Assembly: GCA_000701625.1 (NCBI GenBank)
Contig: KL370805.1
Location: 2,440-66,439, forward strand
Direction of reading: 5' to 3'
From: Lachnospiraceae bacterium MC2017
GTDB lineage: Bacteria > Bacillota > Clostridia > Lachnospirales > Lachnospiraceae
DNA: 64,000 bases
The notes under the pieces were generated by a model, which searched no databases, had not been told where the DNA came from, and saw only the letters and a list, made by a program, of their open reading frames with translations. Below, one piece after another: positions 1 through 7,626 of this stretch. Each line of letters opens with the position of its first letter. Positions within the stretch are counted from its first letter, which is position 1. The position numbers were made by a program, and so were the translations under genes.

Positions 1-2
1 AG

Positions 3-75
3 AGCGATAGACGGGATTCGAACCCGCGGTCTCCACCTTGGCAAGGTGGCGCTTTACCAGCTAAGCTACTATCGC
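3..75 (-). tRNA. tRNA-Gly (anticodon GCC)
   Basis: On the minus strand the acceptor arms GCGATAG and CTATCGC pair perfectly, the T arm carries the GGTTCGAATCC-type loop, and the anticodon stem CCACC/GGTGG encloses the loop TTGCCAA, giving anticodon GCC (glycine). The D arm AGCTTAGCTGGTAAAGCG is standard. The discriminator base is T and CCA is not encoded, so the end must be added by CCA nucleotidyltransferase. Confidence 0.95.
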
Positions 76-115
76 ATTCAATTTATACGCGCTGTTTTTT
101 CAACGCGCATGTAAC

Positions 116-144
116 AATATACACGTTCTACGGGTTTCTGTCAA
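116..144 (-). promoter_or_regulatory. Sigma-A promoter of tRNA-Gly
   Basis: TTGACA, a 17-bp spacer and TATATT are read on the minus strand about 40 bp upstream of the tRNA. The -35 is consensus and the -10 has one mismatch. It lies between the end of the HAD gene and the tRNA, so the tRNA has its own promoter. Confidence 0.8.
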
Positions 145-199
145 CGTTTTTTGCATACTTTTTAAAACATTTTTATTCTGATCGGAAAAAAGCCTGTAT

Positions 200-832
200 T
201 TATACCTCAAGTACCGTCTGTAACTCCGAAAAACTACTAATCTCCGCATCCGCTCCCTGCGTTTTACCAAAGCCATACTTTGCATATATAAACGGAACTC
301 CGGCTTTTTCAGAAGCGATCCGATCTCCATCTGTATCACCCACGTATACCGGATTTTTCAGAAAGTTTCTCTCTACAACACTTCTGATATTATCAGCTTT
401 TCCATTTCCTGTATTTCCATAACACTCTATATCAGTGATATATGGGTGCAGACCGAGTTTATCTTCCACGAGTTCAATATATCCGGACTGACAGTTACTC
501 ACTATAAATACCGGTACCTTTTCAGAAAGACTTTTTATTGTATCCACCACACCATCATAATCTATATGACAAGGATCGTTTTGAAGTTCTTCATGCTCAT
601 ATTTGCAGCAGAGCTCCATTAGATCATCTTTTTTCTCCTTAGCCTCTCCTTCGAAAAGGACATCAGTAATCTCTTCCATGGTCTTTCCGAAAAGCTGCTT
701 AAGCACAGGTGATGTCACTTCTACATCAGGTCTGCCAAGTTCTACAACGGCCTTTGTCCAGGCAGTTGCAACTATTCCTGTAGAATCCCATATTGTTCCG
801 TCTACGTCCAGGATCACTCCGTCTGTCTGCAT
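200..832 (-). CDS. HAD-superfamily phosphatase (phosphoglycolate phosphatase-like)
   Basis: 210-residue haloacid dehalogenase-type hydrolase. Motif I is DVDGT at residues 9-13, with D9 the expected nucleophile and D11 the acid/base. A helical cap follows, motif II is in IVSNCQ, and the Mg2+-binding motif IV GDTDGD lies near residues 165-170. The layout matches the PGP/beta-phosphoglucomutase branch, but the substrate cannot be read from sequence. The start at 832 is chosen because AGAAAGG lies 8 nt upstream; an earlier ATG at 868 has no Shine-Dalgarno. The gene sits about 105 bp downstream of a strong terminator that ends an unexplained transcript. It may be expressed from its own extended -10 site (TGATATCAT, -10 at 904-909) or by read-through. 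Confidence 0.85.
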   Translation of the reverse strand: MQTDGVILDVDGTIWDSTGIVATAWTKAVVELGRPDVEVTSPVLKQLFGKTMEEITDVLFEGEAKEKKDDLMELCCKYEHEELQNDPCHIDYDGVVDTIKSLSEKVPVFIVSNCQSGYIELVEDKLGLHPYITDIECYGNTGNGKADNIRSVVERNFLKNPVYVGDTDGDRIASEKAGVPFIYAKYGFGKTQGADAEISSFSELQTVLEV

Positions 833-903
833 CTCATTAACCTTTCTAAGTAACTTTGTAACACACACAACGTCATCTAGTTTCTATCATCAGTCAAGTT
901 GAA

Positions 904-912
904 ATGATATCA
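904..912 (-). promoter_or_regulatory. Possible extended -10 promoter of the HAD gene
   Basis: TGATATCAT on the minus strand matches the extended -10 pattern TGnTATnnT, about 70 bp upstream of the HAD start and just downstream of the 938-991 terminator. No good -35 lies 17 bp upstream, so this is tentative. Confidence 0.3.
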
Positions 913-937
913 CAGACATAGCAAAAAGAAAATATTT

Positions 938-991
938 AAAAAATTAGAGGACATCTCGCGGAATAATCACTTCACGCTTGATGTCCTCTAA
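938..991 (-). terminator. Intrinsic terminator ending the 1380-938 transcript
   Basis: On the minus strand a perfect 12-bp stem (TTAGAGGACATC paired with GATGTCCTCTAA, 24-nt loop) is followed directly by TTTTTT. It lies upstream of the HAD gene and downstream of the promoter at 1387-1415, so it either ends a small RNA or acts as an attenuator for the HAD gene. Confidence 0.85.
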
Positions 992-1277
992 TACCGTGAT
1001 TCATCTGTACATCCCATTGGACTGTACCTCCTACATCTGCCTCCATGATGCGGATTCTGTAATTTATCAGATCTCTGAACGGTTATCTCTGTGTCTTCTC
1101 AATAAGACTTCTTCATCATTTGATTTTCTCTCCGCCCGATATCTGCATCTGGAATGCTTCTATGCTATAAAGATGAATTGTTACTATTCAATTTTGATGA
1201 TCAGTACCTTCTGACCCAGGCCTATCGATCAGAATGTTCACTTGGAAATTTAGTTATCCGGTGGTCTCAACTCCTTC

Positions 1278-1322
1278 TTATTTTGTAATCCGAGTTTCTA
1301 CTACACCTTTCCAGTTAAGCAT
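1278..1322 (-). CDS. Candidate 14-residue leader peptide
   Basis: The frame reads MLNWKGVVETRITK and then TAA. GGAGG lies 8 nt upstream of the ATG, one of the best ribosome binding sites in this part of the window, and a CGGGC/GCCCG hairpin abuts it. It is the first reading frame of the transcript that starts near 1380. Composition is unremarkable: one Trp and no run of a single amino acid, so classic amino-acid attenuation is not obvious. Translation is inferred only from the start signals. Confidence 0.4.
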   Translation of the reverse strand: MLNWKGVVETRITK

Positions 1323-1386
1323 TTGTCCTACCTCCGGGCGATTGCCCGTTTGTTAGTCTTGCCTCTCTTTCTTTGTTGTTGAGTGA

Positions 1387-1415
1387 AGTATATCGCATCC
1401 GGACGAATATGTCAA
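1387..1415 (-). promoter_or_regulatory. Strong sigma-A promoter (TTGACA-N17-TATACT)
   Basis: On the minus strand, TTGACA (1410-1415) and TATACT (1387-1392) are separated by exactly 17 bp; only one base deviates from consensus. Transcription is expected to start near 1380 and run away from degV. No protein gene of normal size follows for 550 bp. Confidence 0.85.
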
Positions 1416-1463
1416 TACACTTTTTGTGTTTTATTTCTTTTTTATATTCACATTTTATATTTA

Positions 1464-1486
1464 TGTTATATTGTCTGACAATAACA
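1464..1486. promoter_or_regulatory. Inverted repeat between divergent promoters (possible operator)
   Basis: TGTTATATTGTC and GACAATAACA face each other across a single T; the arms match except for a 2-base insertion in one of them. The site lies between the leftward promoter (1387-1415) and the rightward degV promoter (1539-1567), where a dimeric repressor would be placed. The binding protein is unknown. Confidence 0.4.
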
Positions 1487-1538
1487 CAATTTTACAACTT
1501 AGCATCGCAAACACCATGACGTAGAAATCAGTACTACA

Positions 1539-1567
1539 TTGTTACGACGCCATTTTTGTGCTAAAAT
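1539..1567 (+). promoter_or_regulatory. Probable promoter of the first degV gene
   Basis: TTGTTA (1539-1544), a 17-bp spacer and TAAAAT (1562-1567) precede the gene. This leaves a short leader with AGAAAGGA about 12 nt before the ATG at 1595. Confidence 0.55.
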
Positions 1568-1594
1568 TTTCGGACAGAAAGGAAACATTTTAAT

Positions 1595-2494
1595 ATGAAA
1601 AAAGTCGCTATCGTCACTGACACTAACAGTGGAATGACAATCGCTGAGGGAGAGAAAAAGGGTATCTTTGTTCTTCCTATGCCGGTCATCATTAATGATA
1701 AGGAATATCTCGACAACGTCAATCTGACTCATGACGAGTTTTACAATTTCCTCGCTCAGGATGCTGTGGTTCATACCTCACAGCCTGCTGCCGGAGATGT
1801 TATGGAACTCTGGGACAAGATTTTCGACGAGGGATACGATGAAATTGTTCATATTCCAATGTCCAGCGGTCTTTCCGGTTCATGCGCCAACGCAAGCGTT
1901 TACGCAAATGAATATGATGGAAAAGTCTTTGTCGTTAACAACCAGCGTATCTCCGTTACATTACGCCAGTCCGCAGTAGACGCAAAGACTCTCGCTGATG
2001 CCGGCAGATCCGCAGAAGAGATCAAAAATATTCTGGAGGAGACAAAGTTTGATTCCAGTATCTACATCACTCTCGATACTCTTGAGTATCTGAAAAAGGG
2101 TGGTCGTATCACTCCTGCCGCAGCAGCGTTTGCTAAGATCCTGAATCTAAAGCCCATTCTCCAGATTCAGGGAGAAAAGCTCGATGCTTTCTCAAAATGC
2201 AGAGGCATTAAGCAGGCAAAGTCAATTATGATCAAAGCTGTGAAGAATGATATTGATACACGTTTTGGCGGATATAACCCTGAGAATCCCAATGTATGGA
2301 TCCAGATGGCATACTCTCAGAACCGTGAGGCAGCCGAGGAATTCGCAAAAGATGTCCGAGATGCATTCCCTAACTGCAAGCTCCATATCGATCCGCTTCC
2401 GCTCAGTATCGCCTGCCACATCGGACCAGGCTCACTTGCTCTTGCATGCTCAAAGGTTGTTCCGGGCGGCGTATCCTATGCTGACGCAGATTAA
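1595..2494 (+). CDS. DegV family fatty-acid-binding protein
   Basis: 299 residues, the usual DegV length. The N-terminus MKKVAIVTDTNSGM carries the DS/TxS-type ligand motif, followed by a VHTSQPAAGD loop (SQP motif) and HIPMSSGLSGS, the segments that bind a fatty-acid carboxylate in this family. In Firmicutes such proteins (FakB in Staphylococcus) present exogenous fatty acids to the FakA kinase for phosphorylation; no fakA is in this window. It is transcribed alone from the promoter at 1539 and ends at the terminator at 2511. A second, distinct DegV gene lies at 31652-32497. Assignment to the family is firm; the bound lipid is unknown. Confidence 0.9.
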   Translation: MKKVAIVTDTNSGMTIAEGEKKGIFVLPMPVIINDKEYLDNVNLTHDEFYNFLAQDAVVHTSQPAAGDVMELWDKIFDEGYDEIVHIPMSSGLSGSCANASVYANEYDGKVFVVNNQRISVTLRQSAVDAKTLADAGRSAEEIKNILEETKFDSSIYITLDTLEYLKKGGRITPAAAAFAKILNLKPILQIQGEKLDAFSKCRGIKQAKSIMIKAVKNDIDTRFGGYNPENPNVWIQMAYSQNREAAEEFAKDVRDAFPNCKLHIDPLPLSIACHIGPGSLALACSKVVPGGVSYADAD

Positions 2495-2510
2495 AACATA
2501 ATCCATTTTT

Positions 2511-2543
2511 GAGCCCTGTGCCTTTGGCACAGAGCTCTTTTTT
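2511..2543 (+). terminator. Intrinsic terminator after degV
   Basis: GAGCCCTGTGCC-TTT-GGCACAGAGCTC forms a stem with a CTGTGCC/GGCACAG core and is followed by TTTTTTG. It lies 16 bp after the degV stop. Confidence 0.85.
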
Positions 2544-2590
2544 GTTCTTAAACTCTCTCCATGTACTAGATTTAATAATCTTCATATTCT

Positions 2591-2617
2591 TATGAAAACA
2601 ATTCGCTCAACCGATAA
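2591..2617 (+). promoter_or_regulatory. Sigma-28 (SigD/FliA)-like promoter of the chemotaxis receptor
   Basis: ACCGATAA at 2610-2617 resembles the flagellar sigma-factor -10 (GCCGATAA). The -35 position 15 bp upstream reads TATG instead of TAAA. The same TATG-N15-NCCGAT arrangement precedes the second receptor gene (59175-59201). Transcription would begin near 2625, inside the first Shine-Dalgarno, which favours the downstream start codon at 2669. Confidence 0.45.
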
Positions 2618-2668
2618 AGAAAAAGGAGTGTTCTACTTATGAGTTTTGTTTTCACAAGGAGACGGAGT

Positions 2669-4720
2669 ATGGCAAAAAAGAATTCAAACGTAGCTAAAAC
2701 TGAGAAACGCAAGAATTATATGGGGTTATCTTACCTTATCCTGTCCCGGGTTATCCCCGTCCTGATGATCATTGTATTTGTATGCTTTTTTATCATTTAT
2801 AAAAATATCAAGACAAGCTATACAAACCAGATCGTCGACCGTATGAACAGCGAATGCGGCAGTGTTACAAACAAAGTAGAAGTCTGGAGTAATGAGGCAC
2901 GAGCTATCCTGAACACCATTGCCGATCAGCTGCAGGGACATTTTCTGGGAGATAATAACAATTATGCAGCCTACATGCAGCAGCATCATACAGACGTGAT
3001 AACAGGAAGTGATGGTGTATACCTGATATATAACGATGAGTATGGCACAACCGTTTCTTATGCCGGAAATGAAAGGTTTCCGGACTATCTTACAGAAGAC
3101 TGGTTTCAGTTTGGTCTGAAGTGTGATGAAGCAGCATTTGATAAGTGCTCATTCTACGACGAGGATGGCGTTACCGATTATACAGTTACATGCGCAAAAA
3201 ACATCAAGGATGTCGGCGGAAATGTAATCGGAATGGCTGCAACGGATCTTACATTTTCTTCTATACGTGGAACTATTGCCGAAGAAAGCGAAAAGCTCAA
3301 TGCTTCTTTCCTTCTTATCGATGATAAGAGCGGTATGGTTATCGCAGCAAGTGAAGATGAATATGCGGGACTTACCCTGCAGGATGCCACAGATCCGTTC
3401 CTTAAGGATCTTCTCACAAACTTTGACAAAAATACCTCCAATAAGATCGTGAAGACCTCACAGGGTAAATATGTACTGACCATTAGCAATGTAGGCAATA
3501 CCGAATGGTATCTGATGCTTTATGAAGATTACAACACTGCATACGGTGCCCTTACCAGACTGCTCTTTATACTTAATATTGCTGCTTTAGTCATTTTCTG
3601 CGGCATAGCTTTGTCAGTAGGTCTGACTGTAAGTCGCAAGATGAAGCAGCTAAAGAGGGCTACAAGCGATATAATAGAGATATCTAAAGGTAATCTCACT
3701 CTTAACTTTGACACGCACCATAAAGGACTTGATAATGAAATCACCGATATCAATACGAGCCTTCATGATTACATCATAAAGATGAATTCTATCATCTCTG
3801 ATGTACGTTCTACTGCAGAAGGACTTAACACACACTCGACAGAATTTAATGAACTCGCAACCGGTATGAACGAGTCTACCCTGACAGAGAAAAACTCGCT
3901 TGAAGATCTTTCATCCGAAATGCAGAATATCAACGACTCCATACAAAACCTTTCCGCTGATTCCGAGCATCTGTCAAGGATAGCAGAAGAAACTGCTGAT
4001 TCCAGCAGCGACGCAAAGAACTACATGGAAACTGTTCGGAGTGATTCCGAAGAAACTGCGGATAACCTTAATAAGGTAACCGAGAAGATGCATGTTGCCC
4101 AAAGTTCCATTAATGAACTCGTATCCCATGTTTCGGATGTAGAAAGCTCTGCTGAGCAGATATCGTCCATTACATCGGTTATTAAGGGTATTGCTTCACA
4201 GACCAATCTCCTGTCCCTCAATGCGTCTATCGAGGCCGCAAGAGCCGGAGAAGCCGGACGAGGATTCGCCGTTGTTGCGGAAGAGATCAAACAGCTCGCG
4301 GATACAAGTAATGAAAATGCCGGCATGATCGAGAATCTGGTAAGCAATATTTCCGACCTGATGTCAAAAACAGGTTCTGCTACACGTAAGAGTGCTGAAG
4401 ATATAGCTATGGGTGTGGAGATCCTCGAAACCATTGTTGAATCCTACAGCAATACAGTTGTACAGGTTCAGGCTACGAGCGAGCGTATAAATAAGATGCT
4501 TGAAAATGCACAGAAGGTAGATGAAATTTCCGGAAGAATGGCAGAGGCTACTACTGTTCAGGCAAAGGGAACCGAAACTATTTTAATGAGTGCCCGTGAG
4601 ATCGAGAATATGGTTGCTGAAGCTCAGAGTCAGAGTGCCAAGCTTCAGGAAGGCGCCGAGTATCTTAAAGAAATATCCGATTCTCTGCAGAAGCAGATGG
4701 AATTCTTTAAGGTTCAATGA
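2669..4720 (+). CDS. Methyl-accepting chemotaxis protein with extracytoplasmic Cache sensor
   Basis: About 683 residues. TM1 lies near residues 20-42 ([19 protein letters not shown]), followed by a large external dCache-type sensor with the [13 protein letters not shown] and WFQFGLK segments. TM2 lies near 290-315, then a HAMP domain and a long coiled-coil signalling domain whose hairpin tip reads [18 protein letters not shown] around residue 521. The receptor would signal to CheA/CheW. The start at 2669 has AAGGAG 7 nt upstream and gives MAKKNSN, like the MAKEKSK start of the second receptor; an alternative ATG at 2639 also has AAGGAG. It is a single-gene unit with a sigma-28-like promoter. 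The ligand is unknown. Confidence 0.92.
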   Translation: MAKKNSNVAKTEKRKNYMGLSYLILSRVIPVLMIIVFVCFFIIYKNIKTSYTNQIVDRMNSECGSVTNKVEVWSNEARAILNTIADQLQGHFLGDNNNYAAYMQQHHTDVITGSDGVYLIYNDEYGTTVSYAGNERFPDYLTEDWFQFGLKCDEAAFDKCSFYDEDGVTDYTVTCAKNIKDVGGNVIGMAATDLTFSSIRGTIAEESEKLNASFLLIDDKSGMVIAASEDEYAGLTLQDATDPFLKDLLTNFDKNTSNKIVKTSQGKYVLTISNVGNTEWYLMLYEDYNTAYGALTRLLFILNIAALVIFCGIALSVGLTVSRKMKQLKRATSDIIEISKGNLTLNFDTHHKGLDNEITDINTSLHDYIIKMNSIISDVRSTAEGLNTHSTEFNELATGMNESTLTEKNSLEDLSSEMQNINDSIQNLSADSEHLSRIAEETADSSSDAKNYMETVRSDSEETADNLNKVTEKMHVAQSSINELVSHVSDVESSAEQISSITSVIKGIASQTNLLSLNASIEAARAGEAGRGFAVVAEEIKQLADTSNENAGMIENLVSNISDLMSKTGSATRKSAEDIAMGVEILETIVESYSNTVVQVQATSERINKMLENAQKVDEISGRMAEATTVQAKGTETILMSAREIENMVAEAQSQSAKLQEGAEYLKEISDSLQKQMEFFKVQ

Positions 4721-4756
4721 TAAGCTTTTCATTTCAAATCTTTTTATTAGTAAACC

Positions 4757-4789
4757 ATCAGGGACAGGAGAAATTCTCCTGTCCCTGAT
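4757..4789. repeat. GGGACA-type palindromic hairpin between convergent genes
   Basis: ATCAGGGACAGGAG and CTCCTGTCCCTGAT pair perfectly over 14 bp with a 5-nt loop. It lies between the receptor gene (+) and the SGNH gene (-). No T-run follows on either strand, so it is a weak terminator candidate. Its GGGACA/TGTCCC core is shared with the palindrome at 63531-63552. Confidence 0.6.
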
Positions 4790-4812
4790 CTGTTACCTCC
4801 AAAGGTATATGT

Positions 4813-6165
4813 TCAATTAAGATCCTGACCGGTTTCCCAACCGGCTCCACCTGTTTCAGTTCCGATATCCGGTGTTGTCGGTATATCAGGAGTTGTCGGT
4901 ACTACCGGTGTTGTTGGTACTACCGGTGTTGTCGGTACTACCGGTGTTGTTGGTACTACCGGTGTTGTCGGTACCACCGGTGTTGTAATATCCTGCGTGT
5001 TCGGGGTTGTCTCTGTTACAGGTTTTGTTTCCGTATCAGATTTTTTCTTTTTCTGCTCTTCTGTATCCTTGTTTTTTACAGCTTCCCCGCCAGATGCCGT
5101 ATCAATCTCAGCAGGATCTGTGATATAGGCAGCATCCGAGTCTGAAGCAAGCACTGCATGACTCTCAAGGAAATCTACCCACTGCTGCATATACTGCTGC
5201 TTAATGTGAACTCCGTCTGATGAATATTCAGCCGGAAGATTACCTTCATCATCAGAGAATACCTGATTGATATTCAGATATACCACATGCTCATTATCCG
5301 CTATCTCCTTCAGAAGCTCGTTTCTGGCATCTATATTTGCATTGCCGTAAAGCGGTGCCGATTCGCCCTTTGCCTTGGTCACATGGATGATATCCTGCAC
5401 ATATATCACAGCATTTGGCTGATAATACTTCAGCATATCTATCATCCTGTAATACGCATTTGCAAACATCTCATCATTGCCCCAGCCCATCTCATTCAGA
5501 CCGAGCATCAGATATATTTTTTTATAGTGATCAGTATCCGCTGCCATAGCTTCTTCCAACGTAAGTTTTCCGAGAACCGTGTCTATAAATTTATCCGTGA
5601 ATACTTTATTAACAGAATAGCCCTTTTCAGCATAGACATTTATCCCCTGAAGCCCCGAGTAAAGCGCAAATCCCTTTGTTCTGGAATCTCCTATAAATAG
5701 CGTGTCTCCGTTTGTGAGATAACCATCTGTAACCCTGTAAAAGCCATCATTCTCACCGCAAAAAGATGTATCTCCCTCTGCCAGTTCCTGCTTTTTACCG
5801 GCATCTGACTTTTCTGATCTATCGCCGGAAACTGTTCCCGATCCATCGATCACTACACCCGCACTCTCATCTTCGACAGTTTTTCTCGCATCATTAGATG
5901 ATATCTTCTCTGCGATACTTGAGTCCGGTACATACTCCGTAGGCTTATATTCCTTGGAATAGTCCACTTCCTTCGTCTTCGAAATAAACGCCGTAAACCT
6001 CGCCTCCAGGTCGTGAACAGCGGATGCGACTTCTATCGTGTCAGTACTCGCAACAGTAACATTTGATTTTACTTTCCCTGTCTGTAACAGGAAACCATAT
6101 ACGAAAACGGACATTACAGATAAAAACAGCAGTATCATATATGGACAATTCTTTAATTTCTTCAT
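4813..6165 (-). CDS. Secreted SGNH/GDSL-like hydrolase with Pro-Thr repeat tail, partner of MBOAT
   Basis: 450 residues. An N-terminal membrane anchor (residues 9-27) is followed by a linker and an SGNH-like domain from about residue 140. The block I motif is LFIGDSRTKG with the candidate nucleophile Ser. A conserved block reads LGLNEMGWGN, and a C-terminal DGVHIK supplies the Asp/His pair. The C-terminus is a low-complexity tail of five TTPVVP units plus two variants. The gene follows the MBOAT gene by 39 bp. MBOAT plus membrane-anchored SGNH proteins of the AlgI/AlgJ or DltB/DltD kind O-acylate cell-wall or exported polysaccharides, so the pair probably acetylates an envelope glycan (inference). 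No strong Shine-Dalgarno is visible; TGGGTT is the best candidate. Confidence 0.75.
   Translation of the reverse strand: MKKLKNCPYMILLFLSVMSVFVYGFLLQTGKVKSNVTVASTDTIEVASAVHDLEARFTAFISKTKEVDYSKEYKPTEYVPDSSIAEKISSNDARKTVEDESAGVVIDGSGTVSGDRSEKSDAGKKQELAEGDTSFCGENDGFYRVTDGYLTNGDTLFIGDSRTKGFALYSGLQGINVYAEKGYSVNKVFTDKFIDTVLGKLTLEEAMAADTDHYKKIYLMLGLNEMGWGNDEMFANAYYRMIDMLKYYQPNAVIYVQDIIHVTKAKGESAPLYGNANIDARNELLKEIADNEHVVYLNINQVFSDDEGNLPAEYSSDGVHIKQQYMQQWVDFLESHAVLASDSDAAYITDPAEIDTASGGEAVKNKDTEEQKKKKSDTETKPVTETTPNTQDITTPVVPTTPVVPTTPVVPTTPVVPTTPVVPTTPDIPTTPDIGTETGGAGWETGQDLN
4886..4987 (-). repeat. 18-bp tandem repeats encoding TTPVVP
   Basis: Units of the form ACCGGTGTTGTNGGTACT repeat about five times in frame, with near-identical DNA. 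They encode the extended Pro/Thr-rich tail of the SGNH protein. Copy number is likely to vary by slippage without shifting the frame. Confidence 0.85.
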
Positions 6166-6204
6166 TTTTAACCCAGTTCTAAAATCCGATCACGGTATCT
6201 TTTA

Positions 6205-7584
6205 TCAAAACCTGAAATACAGGAACGGATTATAAATCTCTTTTGTAAGCAGATAAACCGAATACCAAAATACGGCAAACATAAAAGAGATCACAAGTAC
6301 ATTGCCTCTGTGCTTTTTATACCAATCAGAAAAGATCGGTGTAGCAAATACAACACCAACTGCCATCAGACCGCCATAACTCTTCGCATATTCCAGGAAA
6401 TCTGTTCCGGGATTAAGCGTAAACATCCTTGTTATATACACCACCGCTTCCTGAAGTGACGGCGATGCAAAAAGCACCCAGCCTATCATTACACAAAGAA
6501 GAGTATAAATACGTGAAAAGAACTGTAACTGGTCCAATACTTTTTTAAGAAAAAGCCTTTCGATAGAAAGGATCACAAAATAATACAATCCCCAAAGGAC
6601 AAAATTCCAGTCTGCCCCATGCCAGAAGCCTGTGACCACCCATACTACCAGCATATTTAAGTATGTCCGCACAGCTCCATTTCTGTTACCACCAAGTGGT
6701 ATATAGATGTAATTCCTGAACCAGTCTGTCATGGTTATATGCCAGCGCTTCCAAAAATCAGACACAGAATTTGCTATATACGGGAAATTAAAGTTCTGAG
6801 GGAATTTAAATCCCATCATTTCTCCCAGACCTATAGCCATAAGAGAATAACCGCTGAAATCAAAATACAACTGCAGCGTATATGCGGCAATTCCAAGCCA
6901 GGCAAACAGCGTGGATATGTTTTCAAAGCCGGCTTCTCCACAGGCACTCCATACGTTTCCTATATTATTTGCGAGGATGACCTTTGAACCAAGCCCCAAT
7001 GTAAATGACATAAGACCCTTTTCGATGCCTTCAAGCGTTATTTCTCTCTCTTTAAGAGCCTCTGCCACGTTTTTATAAACAACTATAGGTCCTGCTATCA
7101 GCTGAGGAAACATAACAAGATACGTTCCAACGTTTAATATCGAATTCTCAACTTCAATATTTCCCTTATATACATCGATAACATAGGACATTATCTGGAA
7201 TGTATAAAAGCTGATACCAAGCGGAAGCGTGATCTTTGGTATCGGTACTGCCGTACCTGCAAACATATTTACATTTGTGAGAATAAAACCGGTATATTTG
7301 AAAAATATCAGCATTCCCACATCATATAAAAGTATCAGCGCAAGACAGATCCTCCTCTCACGTATCCGATACTGCCTGTCATACATAGCCATAAATTTTG
7401 TCGAATAAAAATTTACTATGATCGACAATAGCACAAGCACTGTATATTTCGGCTCTCCCCAGGCATAAAAAATCATGCTCCCGATAAAGAGAACAAGATT
7501 TTTCAGCGGTCGCGGGACTATATAATAGACCAGCAAAAATACCGGAAGAAACCGAAAAAGAAATATCAACGAGCTGAAAACCAT
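6205..7584 (-). CDS. MBOAT family membrane O-acyltransferase (AlgI/DltB-like)
   Basis: 459 residues with about ten membrane segments. The family signature FDFSGYSLMAIG (241-252) is present. The invariant histidines are in WHITMTDWFRNYIYIPLGG (H282) and WHGADWNFVLWG (H322, the expected catalytic His). The length is typical of AlgI/DltB proteins. It would move an acyl group across the membrane to an acceptor handled by the downstream SGNH protein. No dltA/dltC carrier genes are nearby, which argues for polysaccharide O-acetylation rather than D-alanylation of teichoic acid. AAGGAAA precedes the ATG. It lies 42 bp after the ABC permease gene and is probably co-transcribed. Confidence 0.88.
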   Translation of the reverse strand: MVFSSLIFLFRFLPVFLLVYYIVPRPLKNLVLFIGSMIFYAWGEPKYTVLVLLSIIVNFYSTKFMAMYDRQYRIRERRICLALILLYDVGMLIFFKYTGFILTNVNMFAGTAVPIPKITLPLGISFYTFQIMSYVIDVYKGNIEVENSILNVGTYLVMFPQLIAGPIVVYKNVAEALKEREITLEGIEKGLMSFTLGLGSKVILANNIGNVWSACGEAGFENISTLFAWLGIAAYTLQLYFDFSGYSLMAIGLGEMMGFKFPQNFNFPYIANSVSDFWKRWHITMTDWFRNYIYIPLGGNRNGAVRTYLNMLVVWVVTGFWHGADWNFVLWGLYYFVILSIERLFLKKVLDQLQFFSRIYTLLCVMIGWVLFASPSLQEAVVYITRMFTLNPGTDFLEYAKSYGGLMAVGVVFATPIFSDWYKKHRGNVLVISFMFAVFWYSVYLLTKEIYNPFLYFRF

Positions 7585-7626
7585 ATATTTTCCTTACTAA
7601 GCAAAAAATTGCACAACTTTCGACTA

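Larger units (their letters stand above)
938..1380 (-). ncRNA. Unassigned transcript of about 440 nt (small RNA or attenuated leader)
   Basis: A consensus sigma-A promoter on one side and a strong terminator on the other delimit a unit with no long reading frame. It does not contain recognisable hallmarks of tmRNA, RNase P RNA, SRP RNA or a T-box (no AGGGUGG-type antiterminator). Its 5' part holds a small hairpin (CGGGC/GCCCG, 1335-1348) beside GGAGG and a 14-codon reading frame. Further short frames with GGAG-like sequences occur later, for example an ATG at 1018-1016 behind AGGAGG. It covers most of the gene-free stretch 833-1594. It could be an independent small RNA, a cluster of tiny peptides, or a regulated leader of the HAD gene. 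The class is unknown to me. Confidence 0.55.

Noticed and set aside
938-1380. T-box or amino-acid attenuator upstream of the HAD gene
   Set aside because: No AGGGUGGNACCGCG-like T-box sequence, no run of regulatory codons in the leader peptide, and the downstream gene is not a tRNA synthetase or amino-acid gene.
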